IMG/VR virus record: IMGVR_UViG_3300043543_000413
Span: 1 to 24,769 of that record
Origin: a virus
DNA: 24,769 nt
Reading direction: 5' to 3' (one strand)
Both the position numbers and the translations under genes were made by a program. The notes beneath the pieces were generated by a model. That model ran no database searches. It had not been told where the DNA came from and worked only from the letters and a program-made list of their open reading frames with translations. Shown here in pieces: positions 1 to 7,599 of this stretch; positions within the stretch are counted from its first letter, which is position 1; every line of letters begins with the position of its first letter.

Positions 1-1535
1 TAGTCGGCGAAGAGGATGGCCCCCGGTTCCTCTGGTGCACTGCTCGGGGCACGGAAGACGATGTGCTTCCCCAAAGCCATGGTGAGGTGACCAGTCATCG
101 CCCCACCGCCGATATCGAGGTAGTTGGCATGCGCGTGTGAGGCGGAAGCGAAACTGGATGCATGGTAACCATCCACCATGTCGGCGTTGAGGTTGGTGCA
201 GAGGGTTCCGTTGGAGACCGCCACCTGGTTGCCCGCGTTCCCCGCATGGTAGCCATCCACCATGTCGGCATTGAGACCGCTGGCATCGACGGCAATCGTC
301 ACCGTCTTGGTGCTGGTGTCCGCCGCGAGACTGATGTTGCTCCCCGCCGAGAACTGCAGCGTATCCGTCTTGCTGGTGGCAGAGATGGTCGTCGATCCCA
401 CCGTCACATTGGAGAAGGCGTTCTGGTTCACCTCGGCTCCCGCTTGGATACCGTCCAGCTTGCTCTTGTCGGAGCTCGACATGAAACCAGCACTGCCCGA
501 GGTCGCATTGGGGTGCGTATGGGTTGCCGAGGCGAAGTCACTGGCGTGCTGACCATCCACGGTGTCCGCGTCCAGACCGGAACTAGAACCCTGGTTGAGG
601 GCGAAGGTCACGGTCTTGGTCGTCGTGTTGGGAGTGAGAGTCAGTTGCGTCGTGGAGCTCGCCAGCGTCAACCTGTCGTTCCCCTCCGTCGCCTCGACGT
701 CAGTGGTCCCGACGCGAACCTTGCCGAAGTTGATGAGGCCAGAAGAGGACGAGAGCTCATCCAAGAGGCTCTTGTCCGCCGCACTCATGAAACCCGCACT
801 ACTGGTCGTCGCCACCGGGTGCGTGTGGTCAGCTGCTGCCGCACCGATAGCCCCCGGAGTCAGTGCATCAGGACCTTCCGCCGCATGGCGACTGGCATGA
901 TTGGTCAGAGCTGACAGGGTGATGGGAACCGCATCGGACCAGTTGGTGGTGCCCAGGATCTCGCGGATGCGCTTGACGATCCAGGAGAGGATCTGTGTCA
1001 AGCTTCCCGTATTCGCGTAGGATGTACCGGTCCCCTGGTCCACAGTGCGATCCCCGATCTTGGCATCGCTGACGGCACCATCAGCGATCTTGGAAGTTCC
1101 CACTGCTCCACCGGCGATCTTGGCCCCCGTCACCGCGCCATCGGGGATCTTGACAGTCGTCACCGCACCATCGGCGATCTTGACAGTGGTCACGGCGCTG
1201 TCAGCCAGCTTGGCCGTCGTTACCGATCCATCCACCAGCGGCGATGCTCCCCCAGGGCCGAAGAGCGAGAGGACCTGAAAGCGGATCCCGCTCTTGATCC
1301 AGCGCACCGTCCCGGTAACAGGATCCAGGAGCTCGATATCGTAGCGACCCGTCGGGGAGGACAGCGTCTCGGTATTGACCGACAACTCCCAGTAGCCCGT
1401 ACCGGAGGCACTGCTGGTCTCGACGTAACTCGTACCCACTGTCCCATCCGTGTTCACAGGATAGGCACGGACACGCACCCCTCCGAGAGGAAACCCCTCC
1501 CGGAAGGCATAACCACTGAAGACCAGAACCGCCAT
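1..1535 (-). CDS. Tail fibre protein, C-terminus cut by the window edge
   Basis: An open frame of 511 complete codons runs from ATG at 1535 to the left edge, where the last partial codon is TA, so it could be Tyr or a stop. The start has GGAGGAG five bases upstream. Residues 1-90 form a beta-rich domain (starts [11 protein letters not shown]). Residues 101-160 are six ten-residue repeats. Next come NHASRH, paired HTHP/HAHA motifs followed by SAGFMS-DKS, three copies of a L(D/N)AD(T/M)VDG(Q/Y)H motif, and [11 protein letters not shown]. These short motifs are typical of phage tail fibres, where the shaft trimerises and the distal end binds the host surface. The receptor-binding tip should lie beyond the window. 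It is the last gene visible in the operon, 24 bases after the nuclease-like gene. Confidence 0.9.
   Translation of the reverse strand, partial: MAVLVFSGYAFREGFPLGGVRVRAYPVNTDGTVGTSYVETSSASGTGYWELSVNTETLSSPTGRYDIELLDPVTGTVRWIKSGIRFQVLSLFGPGGASPLVDGSVTTAKLADSAVTTVKIADGAVTTVKIPDGAVTGAKIAGGAVGTSKIADGAVSDAKIGDRTVDQGTGTSYANTGSLTQILSWIVKRIREILGTTNWSDAVPITLSALTNHASRHAAEGPDALTPGAIGAAAADHTHPVATTSSAGFMSAADKSLLDELSSSSGLINFGKVRVGTTDVEATEGNDRLTLASSTTQLTLTPNTTTKTVTFALNQGSSSGLDADTVDGQHASDFASATHTHPNATSGSAGFMSSSDKSKLDGIQAGAEVNQNAFSNVTVGSTTISATSKTDTLQFSAGSNISLAADTSTKTVTIAVDASGLNADMVDGYHAGNAGNQVAVSNGTLCTNLNADMVDGYHASSFASASHAHANYLDIGGGAMTGHLTMALGKHIVFRAPSSAPEEPGAILFAD
161..275 (-). repeat. 31-base direct repeat within the tail fibre gene
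   Basis: Bases 161-191 and 245-275 match at 29 of 31 positions and lie 84 bases (28 codons) apart in the same frame. Both encode [11 protein letters not shown]. The unit looks like a recent in-frame tandem duplication in the distal fibre. A diverged third version ([11 protein letters not shown]) lies further upstream in the gene. Confidence 0.85.
1056..1235 (-). repeat. Six tandem decapeptide repeats in the tail fibre
   Basis: Residues 101-160 of the fibre consist of six exact-length ten-residue units with consensus [10 protein letters not shown], for example [20 protein letters not shown] and [10 protein letters not shown]. The 30-base period is also visible in the DNA. Repeats of this kind (GAVT-AKI) are common in fibre shafts and probably form a regular trimeric beta structure. 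Confidence 0.9.
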
Positions 1536-1559
1536 CGTCACTCCTCCCGACCCCTGCTC

Positions 1560-2102
1560 TCACCCTGCTCTCCGCAACTTCGAGTGGTCATTCCCTTGCA
1601 GCGCTTCCCTCACGTAGTAGATGGGGTCGCGGATGGCGTCATCCTCGTCGATGAAGACGATCCGGATGCCACGCTCCGCGAAGTACAAGAGGCGGAAGAG
1701 GTCACGCTCTTGCCTCTCCCATCCCAGCACGTAGTGCCAGTAGAGACCGCTGACCTCGATACCGATACCGAGGTCAGGCAAGAGGAAGTCCACCTGAGAG
1801 TAGAAATTCCGTCCCACTCCCGGAAGCTGGGCGTGCACGAAGAAGTCCACCTCCGGCTGGTGTCCCAGCTGCACCAGGGCCCAGTAGACCGCCCACTCCG
1901 GCTTGGTTCCACCCGGATAACGCTGGAGCCACCAGGGTGGCGGCTCTCCAGCGGGCTCCTGCACGCGGAAGCTCTCCACACCACGCATCCCGCGGGGGAT
2001 GAGCGTCACCTCGCTCCTGCCGAAACCACGCGGCTCCCGCGGTATCCCAGGAAGGCGCGGTACGATACCGCGCCGCGGCAGTTTCCAGGAGATCTTCACC
2101 AT
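1560..2102 (-). CDS. Small PD-(D/E)XK nuclease-like protein (Vsr/DUF559-like)
   Basis: 180 residues. The C-terminal half resembles the Vsr/DUF559 type of restriction-endonuclease fold. It has E69 in a helix (TKPEWAVYWAL), a strand with V104-D105-F106 (QVDFLLPD), then I115-E116-V117-S118-G, H123, a charged helix (ERQERDLFR) and a last strand (GIRIVFIDEDD). In classical PD-(D/E)XK enzymes the third site is ExK; here it is E-x-S, as divergence in Vsr/DUF559 relatives allows. The first 60 residues are basic and Pro-rich with no recognised domain. The gene starts two bases after the beta-propeller gene stops and is followed closely by the tail fibre, so it is co-transcribed with tail genes. It could be a virion-carried nuclease, a free-standing homing-type enzyme, or an inactive structural derivative. 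The fold call is moderate and activity is unproven. Confidence 0.6.
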   Translation of the reverse strand: MVKISWKLPRRGIVPRLPGIPREPRGFGRSEVTLIPRGMRGVESFRVQEPAGEPPPWWLQRYPGGTKPEWAVYWALVQLGHQPEVDFFVHAQLPGVGRNFYSQVDFLLPDLGIGIEVSGLYWHYVLGWERQERDLFRLLYFAERGIRIVFIDEDDAIRDPIYYVREALQGNDHSKLRRAG

Positions 2103-2104
2103 CG

Positions 2105-3931
2105 TCAGGACTCCAGCTCGATGAGGGAAACCGTGTACCGCCCCTCCCGCCGCGGTCCTTGGACCTCGCTAGCCACCAGCTCCGTGATGAAGACGCGCTT
2201 CTCGACGATCCTCTCCTCGTCGTGGTAGCGGAAGGTTCCCGCCACGCGAGAGGTGGTGGCTTCCTCGAGACGCCGGATCAGTTCATGTGCCGGGACCCCC
2301 ACCGTTTCCCGGCAGGAGGGATCGGTGAGCTGCAGCGCAACTTCCCACCCCCACAGGAGTCGCGGTACGCGGAGATACGTCAGCACACAACTCCGCAGCA
2401 GGGGTGCCACCGATGGATCATCGCCGCGGCGCATGGCGATGAGGAGACGCGAGGCACGGAAACGGTGTCCTTGGATGCCGCCGATGCGAAAACGATGCTT
2501 CCCAGTGGTGGTCACGCTCCCGACGTAATCCCACTCCTCACCGTAATCCCATCCCACGTAGACCGCGACCTCACATCCCCCCGGCACGACAGCATCCACC
2601 ACCAGACCGAGAGCCAGCTTGTCCAGCTCCGACCACCCCATATCCCACCAGGAGGTGATGAGCGCTCCCTCGGGTGCGTAGCGTTGCGTCGGATTCTGGA
2701 GCGGATTGTGCAGCCCTACCGGAAGGTCCACGGACCAGACACCCGAGGAGTCGCTCCCCCAGAGGCGATAGGTGCCATCACCGGTGAGCGCTGCCACGTC
2801 ACCCATCTCGGTGATCCCGGTCCGCTGCGTCAAGAGATGGAAGGCGGTGCCCGGGCTCATGAGGACTCCCCCCGTCACCGAGACACCCGGGAAGAGCGGC
2901 GTCTCGATGGGAAGCCCTGTCTCCGGTGCCGGTGAACCACCCGCCTCCTCGGCGACAGCGATGACGGCGAACCAGAGACCATGCCCCGCTACCACCTGCT
3001 GCACCCGTCCCGAAAGATGCGCCGGGAGACCATCGTCGCGATCCGGACCGACTACCAGAACCGCGTTGGTGTTGTACTTGTAGATCGACAATCCCACCGG
3101 TACGTAGAGTTCCCCACGCCAGACAGCAGCCCTCCCGGCGAGATCCGTCTCGGGATACTGGAGCCCCGTCGGGTAGAAGCGCTGCGCCGCGAAGTCGTAG
3201 GCATAGAGCCCATCGCGGGCTACCGCATGCAGAACGATCTCGCCAGAAGCGTCGAAGTAGGGGATGATCTGCCGCGTGTAACCTGGTGGAGCCGGGAAGC
3301 GCCCCGCCGCTTGCCAGGAGGAAGCATCCTCCGGATCCAGCGTCCACCACATCCGGTTCTGCATATCGAGCCGGAAGAGCTTGTCATCCCAGACGCCGAG
3401 AGCGAAGCCACCCGCCCCCGTTCCATGCGTCCAGCTCCCATGATCCGCATCGTAGACCGATATGCCAGTCGTGGTGAGAACCACGATCTTCCCGTCGTAG
3501 ATGGCGACGTCGCTGAAGGCACCGGATACGGAGTCCAGGTTGTCCCAGGATTGCCCCTCCTCATCCCAGCGGTAGAGCGTCTCGGCAGCGATGGCATAGA
3601 TCCGGCCCGCGAAGCTGAAGAAGCGCTGCACCACCGGGAGCTCACCGCGGCTCTCCACCAGTGGCGGAAGCGTGAGGTAGCGGTACCGACCATCCAGGGT
3701 TCCGAACCAGTAGCGGTCCAGGTGACGCGTCGGGTCGGCGAAGAGGACACCCAAACCACCCGTGAAGTCGCTGGAAACCCACTCGGACTCCACCACATGG
3801 TCGCTGCGACGGTAGTCCCCGGTCACGACCTTCTGGGGAAACGGTGTGATGCCCCGGCGCACCAAAGGACGCTGCGCGAGTGGGTAGTTGACGCCGTAGA
3901 GGGAGATCACGCCCTCGCGGGTTTTGTCCAT
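2105..3931 (-). CDS. Beta-propeller-like tail or virion surface protein
   Basis: 608 residues, ATG with GGAGGAGGGAGAG directly upstream. Residues about 60-330 contain recurring strand-turn-strand units with aromatic ends: FFSFAGRIYAIAAETLYRWDE, VAIYDGKIVVLTTTGISVYD, ALGVWDDKLFRLD, AAVWRGELYVPVGLSIYKY. This pattern is typical of Kelch-like or other beta-propellers. A second beta-rich part follows (about 350-510), then a shorter C-terminal region rich in charged residues. It lies between a structural protein and the nuclease/fibre genes, which suits a tail adaptor or host-contact protein. Propeller domains in phage tails often bind other proteins or sugars. I cannot assign a family or a ligand. 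Confidence 0.65.
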   Translation of the reverse strand: MDKTREGVISLYGVNYPLAQRPLVRRGITPFPQKVVTGDYRRSDHVVESEWVSSDFTGGLGVLFADPTRHLDRYWFGTLDGRYRYLTLPPLVESRGELPVVQRFFSFAGRIYAIAAETLYRWDEEGQSWDNLDSVSGAFSDVAIYDGKIVVLTTTGISVYDADHGSWTHGTGAGGFALGVWDDKLFRLDMQNRMWWTLDPEDASSWQAAGRFPAPPGYTRQIIPYFDASGEIVLHAVARDGLYAYDFAAQRFYPTGLQYPETDLAGRAAVWRGELYVPVGLSIYKYNTNAVLVVGPDRDDGLPAHLSGRVQQVVAGHGLWFAVIAVAEEAGGSPAPETGLPIETPLFPGVSVTGGVLMSPGTAFHLLTQRTGITEMGDVAALTGDGTYRLWGSDSSGVWSVDLPVGLHNPLQNPTQRYAPEGALITSWWDMGWSELDKLALGLVVDAVVPGGCEVAVYVGWDYGEEWDYVGSVTTTGKHRFRIGGIQGHRFRASRLLIAMRRGDDPSVAPLLRSCVLTYLRVPRLLWGWEVALQLTDPSCRETVGVPAHELIRRLEEATTSRVAGTFRYHDEERIVEKRVFITELVASEVQGPRREGRYTVSLIELES

Positions 3932-3949
3932 CTCTCCCTCCTCCCCTTC

Positions 3950-4981
3950 TTACGGTAGAACCGCGACGGCACCGTGAGGAACCCGTCCCACCAGGCGATG
4001 GAGCGAACCATCCGCGACCTGCAACGCCACCATGAGGCGACGCAGGTGCTCCTCCACGTCGATGCCAGGCCCGCGGCTCCGCGCTGCATGCAAGAAGACC
4101 GAAGCCAGGCTCACCAGCGACAGCGGCTCCACCGGAAGACGCGAGTGCGGCTGGATGGGTGGAGTCAGCGGGCCGAAGCCGCGCAGCAGAATCTCTTCCA
4201 CTCCCGCCGGAACCCAGAGCCGTCTCCCCGGAGCCGGTGCCCAGGCATCGTCAGGCAGTAGACCATCCGCAACATGCACCTCGTAGATGTGCGTGAAGCC
4301 AGAGGGGATGCGGACCTCCCCGCGCTCCGCACCCGCGGGTGCGGTTACCGGGAGACCGGGTGCATCCAGGCGAACCCGTGCCAGGTTGGTGTACTCGGCC
4401 ACCGTAGAACGGATGGCGCGCAGCACCTCGGAAGGCGCGATCTCCAGCAAGATGTATCGGGTACCGGGTACCACCGGAGCGGGGAAGGGGGAGACCAGCG
4501 TCAGCGTCCCTCCCACCGAGGAGCTCACGACGCGGCTCACGAGACCATTGGCCAGATCATCCTCGGGGTGGATCACCAAGTGGTGCTGCACCCAGGTGTC
4601 GCTCCCACCCGGTAGGTTGTCGTCGCGGATCTCGGTTCCGTCTACCGACACATCGTGGATCTCTCCCTCGATCACCGGAGCATGGTGCGATGCCACCTGG
4701 GCGAGGAGGTCATAGAGGGTGAGCATCGGAACCGGAGTTGGATTGCCGACGAAGGCCGGTATCACCCGCTGGAGAGATCCTCGCTGGAACGTCACCTCCC
4801 AGAGCCCTGGAACCGTCACGCGACTCGCCGGAACCGTCACCGCAAAACGGTTCCCTCCGAGAAGGGAGGCCGACAACCCTGTGACCTCCTCCCCCAGGGA
4901 GTCATGGACCGTCACCACGACGCCCTCGGCCCCCGGAAGGTCCGCCACCACCGTGAGGTCAGCTCCGATGAACCCCTCCAT
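3950..4981 (-). CDS. Probable virion structural protein with Ig-like N-terminus
   Basis: 343 residues, ATG with GGAGG and AAGAGG upstream. Residues 1-75 read as an immunoglobulin-like beta sandwich (VVVTVHDSLGEEVTG, then NRFAVTVPASRVTVPGLWEV), similar to accessory domains of phage head and tail proteins. The middle part is mixed (LTLYDLLAQVASHHAP, then a beta-rich stretch). The C-terminal third has helices (SLASVFLHAARSRGPGIDVEEHLRRLMVALQV). It follows the 164-residue gene by about 16 bases in the post-capsid cassette, where head-completion and tail-connector proteins are usual. No family is recognised; the role is inferred from position and composition. Confidence 0.55.
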   Translation of the reverse strand: MEGFIGADLTVVADLPGAEGVVVTVHDSLGEEVTGLSASLLGGNRFAVTVPASRVTVPGLWEVTFQRGSLQRVIPAFVGNPTPVPMLTLYDLLAQVASHHAPVIEGEIHDVSVDGTEIRDDNLPGGSDTWVQHHLVIHPEDDLANGLVSRVVSSSVGGTLTLVSPFPAPVVPGTRYILLEIAPSEVLRAIRSTVAEYTNLARVRLDAPGLPVTAPAGAERGEVRIPSGFTHIYEVHVADGLLPDDAWAPAPGRRLWVPAGVEEILLRGFGPLTPPIQPHSRLPVEPLSLVSLASVFLHAARSRGPGIDVEEHLRRLMVALQVADGSLHRLVGRVPHGAVAVLP

Positions 4982-4997
4982 GACCTCTTACCCTCCG

Positions 4998-5492
4998 CTA
5001 GCTCGTCTTCTTCCCCTTCTCCGGCTGCGCCTCGGCGGTCTCCACCTCCTCCACGATGTGCGTCAGGTAATCGTCGAGGAAACGGATCTGCGACTCATCG
5101 TAGAGGGCGCGGATCTCCGGCTTGAGGGTGGTCCACTGCAGGCGCGTGAAACCGGTGGCCTGGTCTCTGCCACGGTAGAGCCCTCGCTCCCCGAAGTTCC
5201 AGAGGAGGTCGATGGCTACTTGACGCGGCACCCTTCTTCCCTCCGCACCGAAGGTCCACTCCCGCCCCTGGTAGCGGAGGACCAGTGGACGCCCCGAGGC
5301 GGGTGCGATCCGCACCCTGCCGTCACCCAGATGATCCGCATCCACCCAGGCGCGGAGAAGCTGTGTCCGCTCCGGCTCCTCGGTTCGGAACAAGATGTCG
5401 TCCAACCGGAGGTTGGCAACCTGCGCGGGATCGGGTACCCGCACTCCCTGCGAAACCAGAACCGGTGCCTCTTCCTGTATCCGGACAGTCAT
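4998..5492 (-). CDS. Unrecognised protein, probably head-tail connector or minor structural
   Basis: 164 residues. The start is placed at ATG 5492 because AAGGAGG lies just upstream and the ATG overlaps the previous stop as ATGA, a sign of translational coupling. The protein has a beta-type start (TVRIQEEAPVLVSQGVRV), an acidic middle and a helical, charged C-terminus ending in a Lys/Ser tail (KGKKTS). The stretch VANLRLDDILFRTEEPERTQLL is reminiscent of short head-completion proteins but not diagnostic. Coupled to the zinc-ribbon-like gene and close to the 343-residue gene. Confidence 0.55.
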   Translation of the reverse strand: MTVRIQEEAPVLVSQGVRVPDPAQVANLRLDDILFRTEEPERTQLLRAWVDADHLGDGRVRIAPASGRPLVLRYQGREWTFGAEGRRVPRQVAIDLLWNFGERGLYRGRDQATGFTRLQWTTLKPEIRALYDESQIRFLDDYLTHIVEEVETAEAQPEKGKKTS

Positions 5493-5791
5493 GTTCCCTC
5501 CTTGGCCAACTTGCACAAATCTCGGAGTTCCGCCGCATCGACGATATCGGGACCCTGCGCCGGTGCGATCTGACAGGGAAGGTACTGCGGATCTTCATGA
5601 ATCCCCCGCCAGTAGACAGGATCCGTCGGCGAGGCCGAGTAATGGGAAGGCCGCATCACGATGACCGGACTCGTGAAGACCCGCTCTGCTGGCTTCCCGC
5701 ACACGCACCGCTGTGGCTTGCCTGCTTCCGCCATGGGAAGCTTCACGAGATACCGATACCCTCCTTGGCAACGGAAGATGTACCAGGGCAT
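5489..5791 (-). CDS. Degenerate FmdB-type zinc-ribbon-like protein
   Basis: 100 residues, ATG at 5791 with GGAGGTGACC upstream. The start MPWYIFRC and the later RCVCGKPAERVF follow the plan of FmdB/zinc-ribbon proteins (MPxYxYxC..C, then CPxCG...RVF). The metal site is incomplete: Cys8 is not followed by the partner Cys two residues later (CQGG), and the second knuckle is C29-V-C31 instead of CxxC. Two more Cys lie near the C-terminus. It is the first gene after the capsid terminator and is coupled by ATGA overlap to the next. Possibly a small structural or regulatory protein that has lost or changed its metal site. Family call moderate, function unknown. Confidence 0.55.
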   Translation of the reverse strand: MPWYIFRCQGGYRYLVKLPMAEAGKPQRCVCGKPAERVFTSPVIVMRPSHYSASPTDPVYWRGIHEDPQYLPCQIAPAQGPDIVDAAELRDLCKLAKEGT

Positions 5792-5809
5792 GGTCACCTC
5801 CAGGAGGAG

Positions 5810-5839
5810 AAAAGGGGGAGGGGGAGATCCCCCTCCCCC
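5810..5839 (-). terminator. Rho-independent terminator after the capsid gene
   Basis: On the minus strand an 11-bp perfect stem (GGGGGAGGGGG against CCCCCTCCCCC, 5829-5839 with 5814-5824) closes a 4-base loop and is followed at once by TTTT. It begins eight bases after the capsid stop. The short T run may allow partial read-through to the tail genes. Confidence 0.85.
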
Positions 5840-5846
5840 ATCAGGA

Positions 5847-6809
5847 TCACGTCGTCTGGAGATCGCGGATGGCCCCCTGCCGACCCGGGTGACGGCAGAT
5901 CAGGTTCGCATAGGTCTTGATCACGAACTCCTTGCGGTCCGTGTTCACCGGAACCTCTTCCGTCTCGAAGGGCAGGAGTACCTCGTAGCTCCAGTCACGC
6001 TTGTCGATCCAGAACATGGCACCGGGTGCCATGCGCGGGATCACCATGACCGGGATCGAGTCGTACTCCAGAGCCTCGAAACCGCCATCAGCCTTGGTCA
6101 CGTTCACCCAGCGCCGCCGGTCCTCGAGAAGGTTCCCATACTGGTCGAAATGGACGCGGCTGGTCAGGATGAACGAGATCTCGGCCTCCCGCTCCGGTTG
6201 CTCGAGCTGGGCCCGCATCTGCTGGAAGAGGCCCATCGTGAGGGCTCGCGGCGTTCCACCGTTGGACAGCACCACGCTCCGCCACCACGTCGCCGCGGTG
6301 CGGTTGATCGTGGCGTAGACACCGGTATCCCGGATGATGTCCCCCAGGGAGTCCATCTCGACGCGGGCATACTCGTCGGAGACGGTGTTGGGGTTGATGT
6401 TCAGAAGATGCCCATCGATCCGGTACAGGAGGTCCAGCGATGCACGGCGGGCCTCCTCAGCCAGGACGCGCACCAGAGCCGCTTGATCCGAATTGGTCGC
6501 CGCGATGGCCAGACCAGATGCACCATAGGTGATGCGGGCCATCTTGAACGGCTTGCGCGCCCTCTCGTAGGCCTGCTTGCCGGGCTCGTCGATCACGTCG
6601 TCTTCCTTGTAGAAGACGGCGCTGTTGTTTCGGTCATAGTGGACGATCCACTGTGCCTCGTGACCAGTACAGCTCTTCGTCCCGAAGAGCTTGACCAGCG
6701 TTACCCGCTCCCCGAGAGCACGCACAAACGGTTTCTCGAAGTGCTCCCGGAAGATCTTGGCGAGATCGGTGAGTGCACCTGCCCCGGTATAGACTCGCGG
6801 ACTAGCCAT
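5847..6809 (-). CDS. Major capsid protein
   Basis: 320 residues, ATG with GGGAGGG upstream. The length, the position right after a scaffold-like gene, and the sequence character all fit an HK97-fold major capsid protein. There is an N-terminal helical arm (ALTDLAKIFREHFEKPFVRAL), an acidic loop with YKEDDVIDEPGK, and a long spine-like helix (DQAALVRVLAEEARRASLDLLYR). Near the C-terminus come MVIPRMAPGAMFWIDKRDWSYEVL and a final beta strand (RKEFVIKTYANLICRHP). No N-terminal delta domain and no prohead protease gene are seen, so a separate scaffold is likely used. A strong hairpin terminator follows, as expected for the most abundant product. Confidence 0.85.
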   Translation of the reverse strand: MASPRVYTGAGALTDLAKIFREHFEKPFVRALGERVTLVKLFGTKSCTGHEAQWIVHYDRNNSAVFYKEDDVIDEPGKQAYERARKPFKMARITYGASGLAIAATNSDQAALVRVLAEEARRASLDLLYRIDGHLLNINPNTVSDEYARVEMDSLGDIIRDTGVYATINRTAATWWRSVVLSNGGTPRALTMGLFQQMRAQLEQPEREAEISFILTSRVHFDQYGNLLEDRRRWVNVTKADGGFEALEYDSIPVMVIPRMAPGAMFWIDKRDWSYEVLLPFETEEVPVNTDRKEFVIKTYANLICRHPGRQGAIRDLQTT

Positions 6810-6844
6810 CGTTTCCCTCCCATCGAATCATCGCTCTCCAGCGA

Positions 6845-7522
6845 TCAGCGTCCCTGGAGCGTCCTCACGATGGCCTCCACCGCCTCGTCGAATGTCTCGA
6901 CGGAGCGTGGACCAGCGCCACCCGCCGTACCCTCGAATTTGTCGGCTCGCTCCGCCTTGCGCTGGCTCTTGGCAGCCTGCCGCCGGATCTGAGCCAGTTC
7001 GCGGGCTACCATCTCCATCGCGTAGGGATCGTTGATCTGATACAGCCGCTCCGCCGGTACGCCGTAGCGCTGCGAGAGCGTCATGACCACCAGATGTTTG
7101 GCGAGTTCCTGCAACTGCTGCTCCGCGTAGGAGAGCTGTGCAGCCTTCTCGCGCATCATGAGATCCGCGTAGAGCTGCTGCGCTACCTGAGGGCGCTCCT
7201 CCTCGGGCACCTGCTCCAGCTGCTGCTGGAGGATGTACTGCTGGAGTTGCGCCTCCAGCCGCCCCTTCTCGAGTTCCAGGGCCCGGCGCGCCTCCACTTC
7301 GCGCTGGATCCGCGCCTGCAAACCCTTGAAGCGTCGTTCCCACTCCTCTGCCCGCTTCCGGTACACCTCGGGATCGGCTGCCTCCTCTCCCGCGGCAGCT
7401 TCCATCTCCTCCGGTGTTTCGGAAACACCCGTTCCAGCGAGACCCTCGTCCTCGAGGGGAAGCGCTTGGCTTTCCTCGGGATCCAGGGCTCCGGTGACGG
7501 CGGGGAACGTCATCTCGTCCAT
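6845..7522 (-). CDS. Scaffolding protein
   Basis: 225 residues, ATG with AAGGAGG eight bases upstream. Residues 1-50 are acidic and low-complexity. Residues about 52-135 form a long Glu/Gln/Arg-rich coiled coil (EVYRKRAEEWERRF, then QLQQYILQQQLEQVPEEE). A further helical part and a C-terminal basic segment (KSQRKAERADKFEG) follow, then a short amphipathic tail. Acidic start, coiled coil and basic end are usual for scaffolds, whose C-terminus binds the capsid shell. It sits directly upstream of the major capsid gene, and the pair is bracketed by hairpins. Confidence 0.8.
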   Translation of the reverse strand: MDEMTFPAVTGALDPEESQALPLEDEGLAGTGVSETPEEMEAAAGEEAADPEVYRKRAEEWERRFKGLQARIQREVEARRALELEKGRLEAQLQQYILQQQLEQVPEEERPQVAQQLYADLMMREKAAQLSYAEQQLQELAKHLVVMTLSQRYGVPAERLYQINDPYAMEMVARELAQIRRQAAKSQRKAERADKFEGTAGGAGPRSVETFDEAVEAIVRTLQGR

Positions 7523-7562
7523 GCTCTCATCCTCCTTGACCTACTGCACTACCACGGTGAGC

Positions 7563-7588
7563 GGGAGGGAGGAGAGCTCCTCCCTCCC
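7563..7588 (-). other. GC-rich perfect hairpin upstream of the scaffold gene
   Basis: Bases 7563-7573 and 7578-7588 form a perfect 11-bp stem (GGGAGGGAGGA against TCCTCCCTCCC) with a 4-base loop, eleven bases after the stop of the giant gene. No T run follows on either strand, so it is not a textbook terminator. It could pause polymerase, stop 3' decay of the upstream message, or protect the 5' end of the scaffold-capsid message. Confidence 0.7.
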
Positions 7589-7599
7589 CCTTCCGCATC

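Noticed and set aside
162-914. Plus-strand 250-codon frame opposite the fibre gene
   Set aside because: Its repeated segments merely mirror the fibre's VDGYH repeats on the other strand.
1056-1235. Possible CRISPR-like direct repeats
   Set aside because: The period is 30 bases with no unique spacers, and the units are in-frame decapeptides of a tail fibre.
1201-1563. Minus-strand 120-codon frame near the fibre start
   Set aside because: Off-frame copy of the fibre N-terminus. The true fibre frame starts at 1535 with a strong ribosome site and gives typical fibre motifs.
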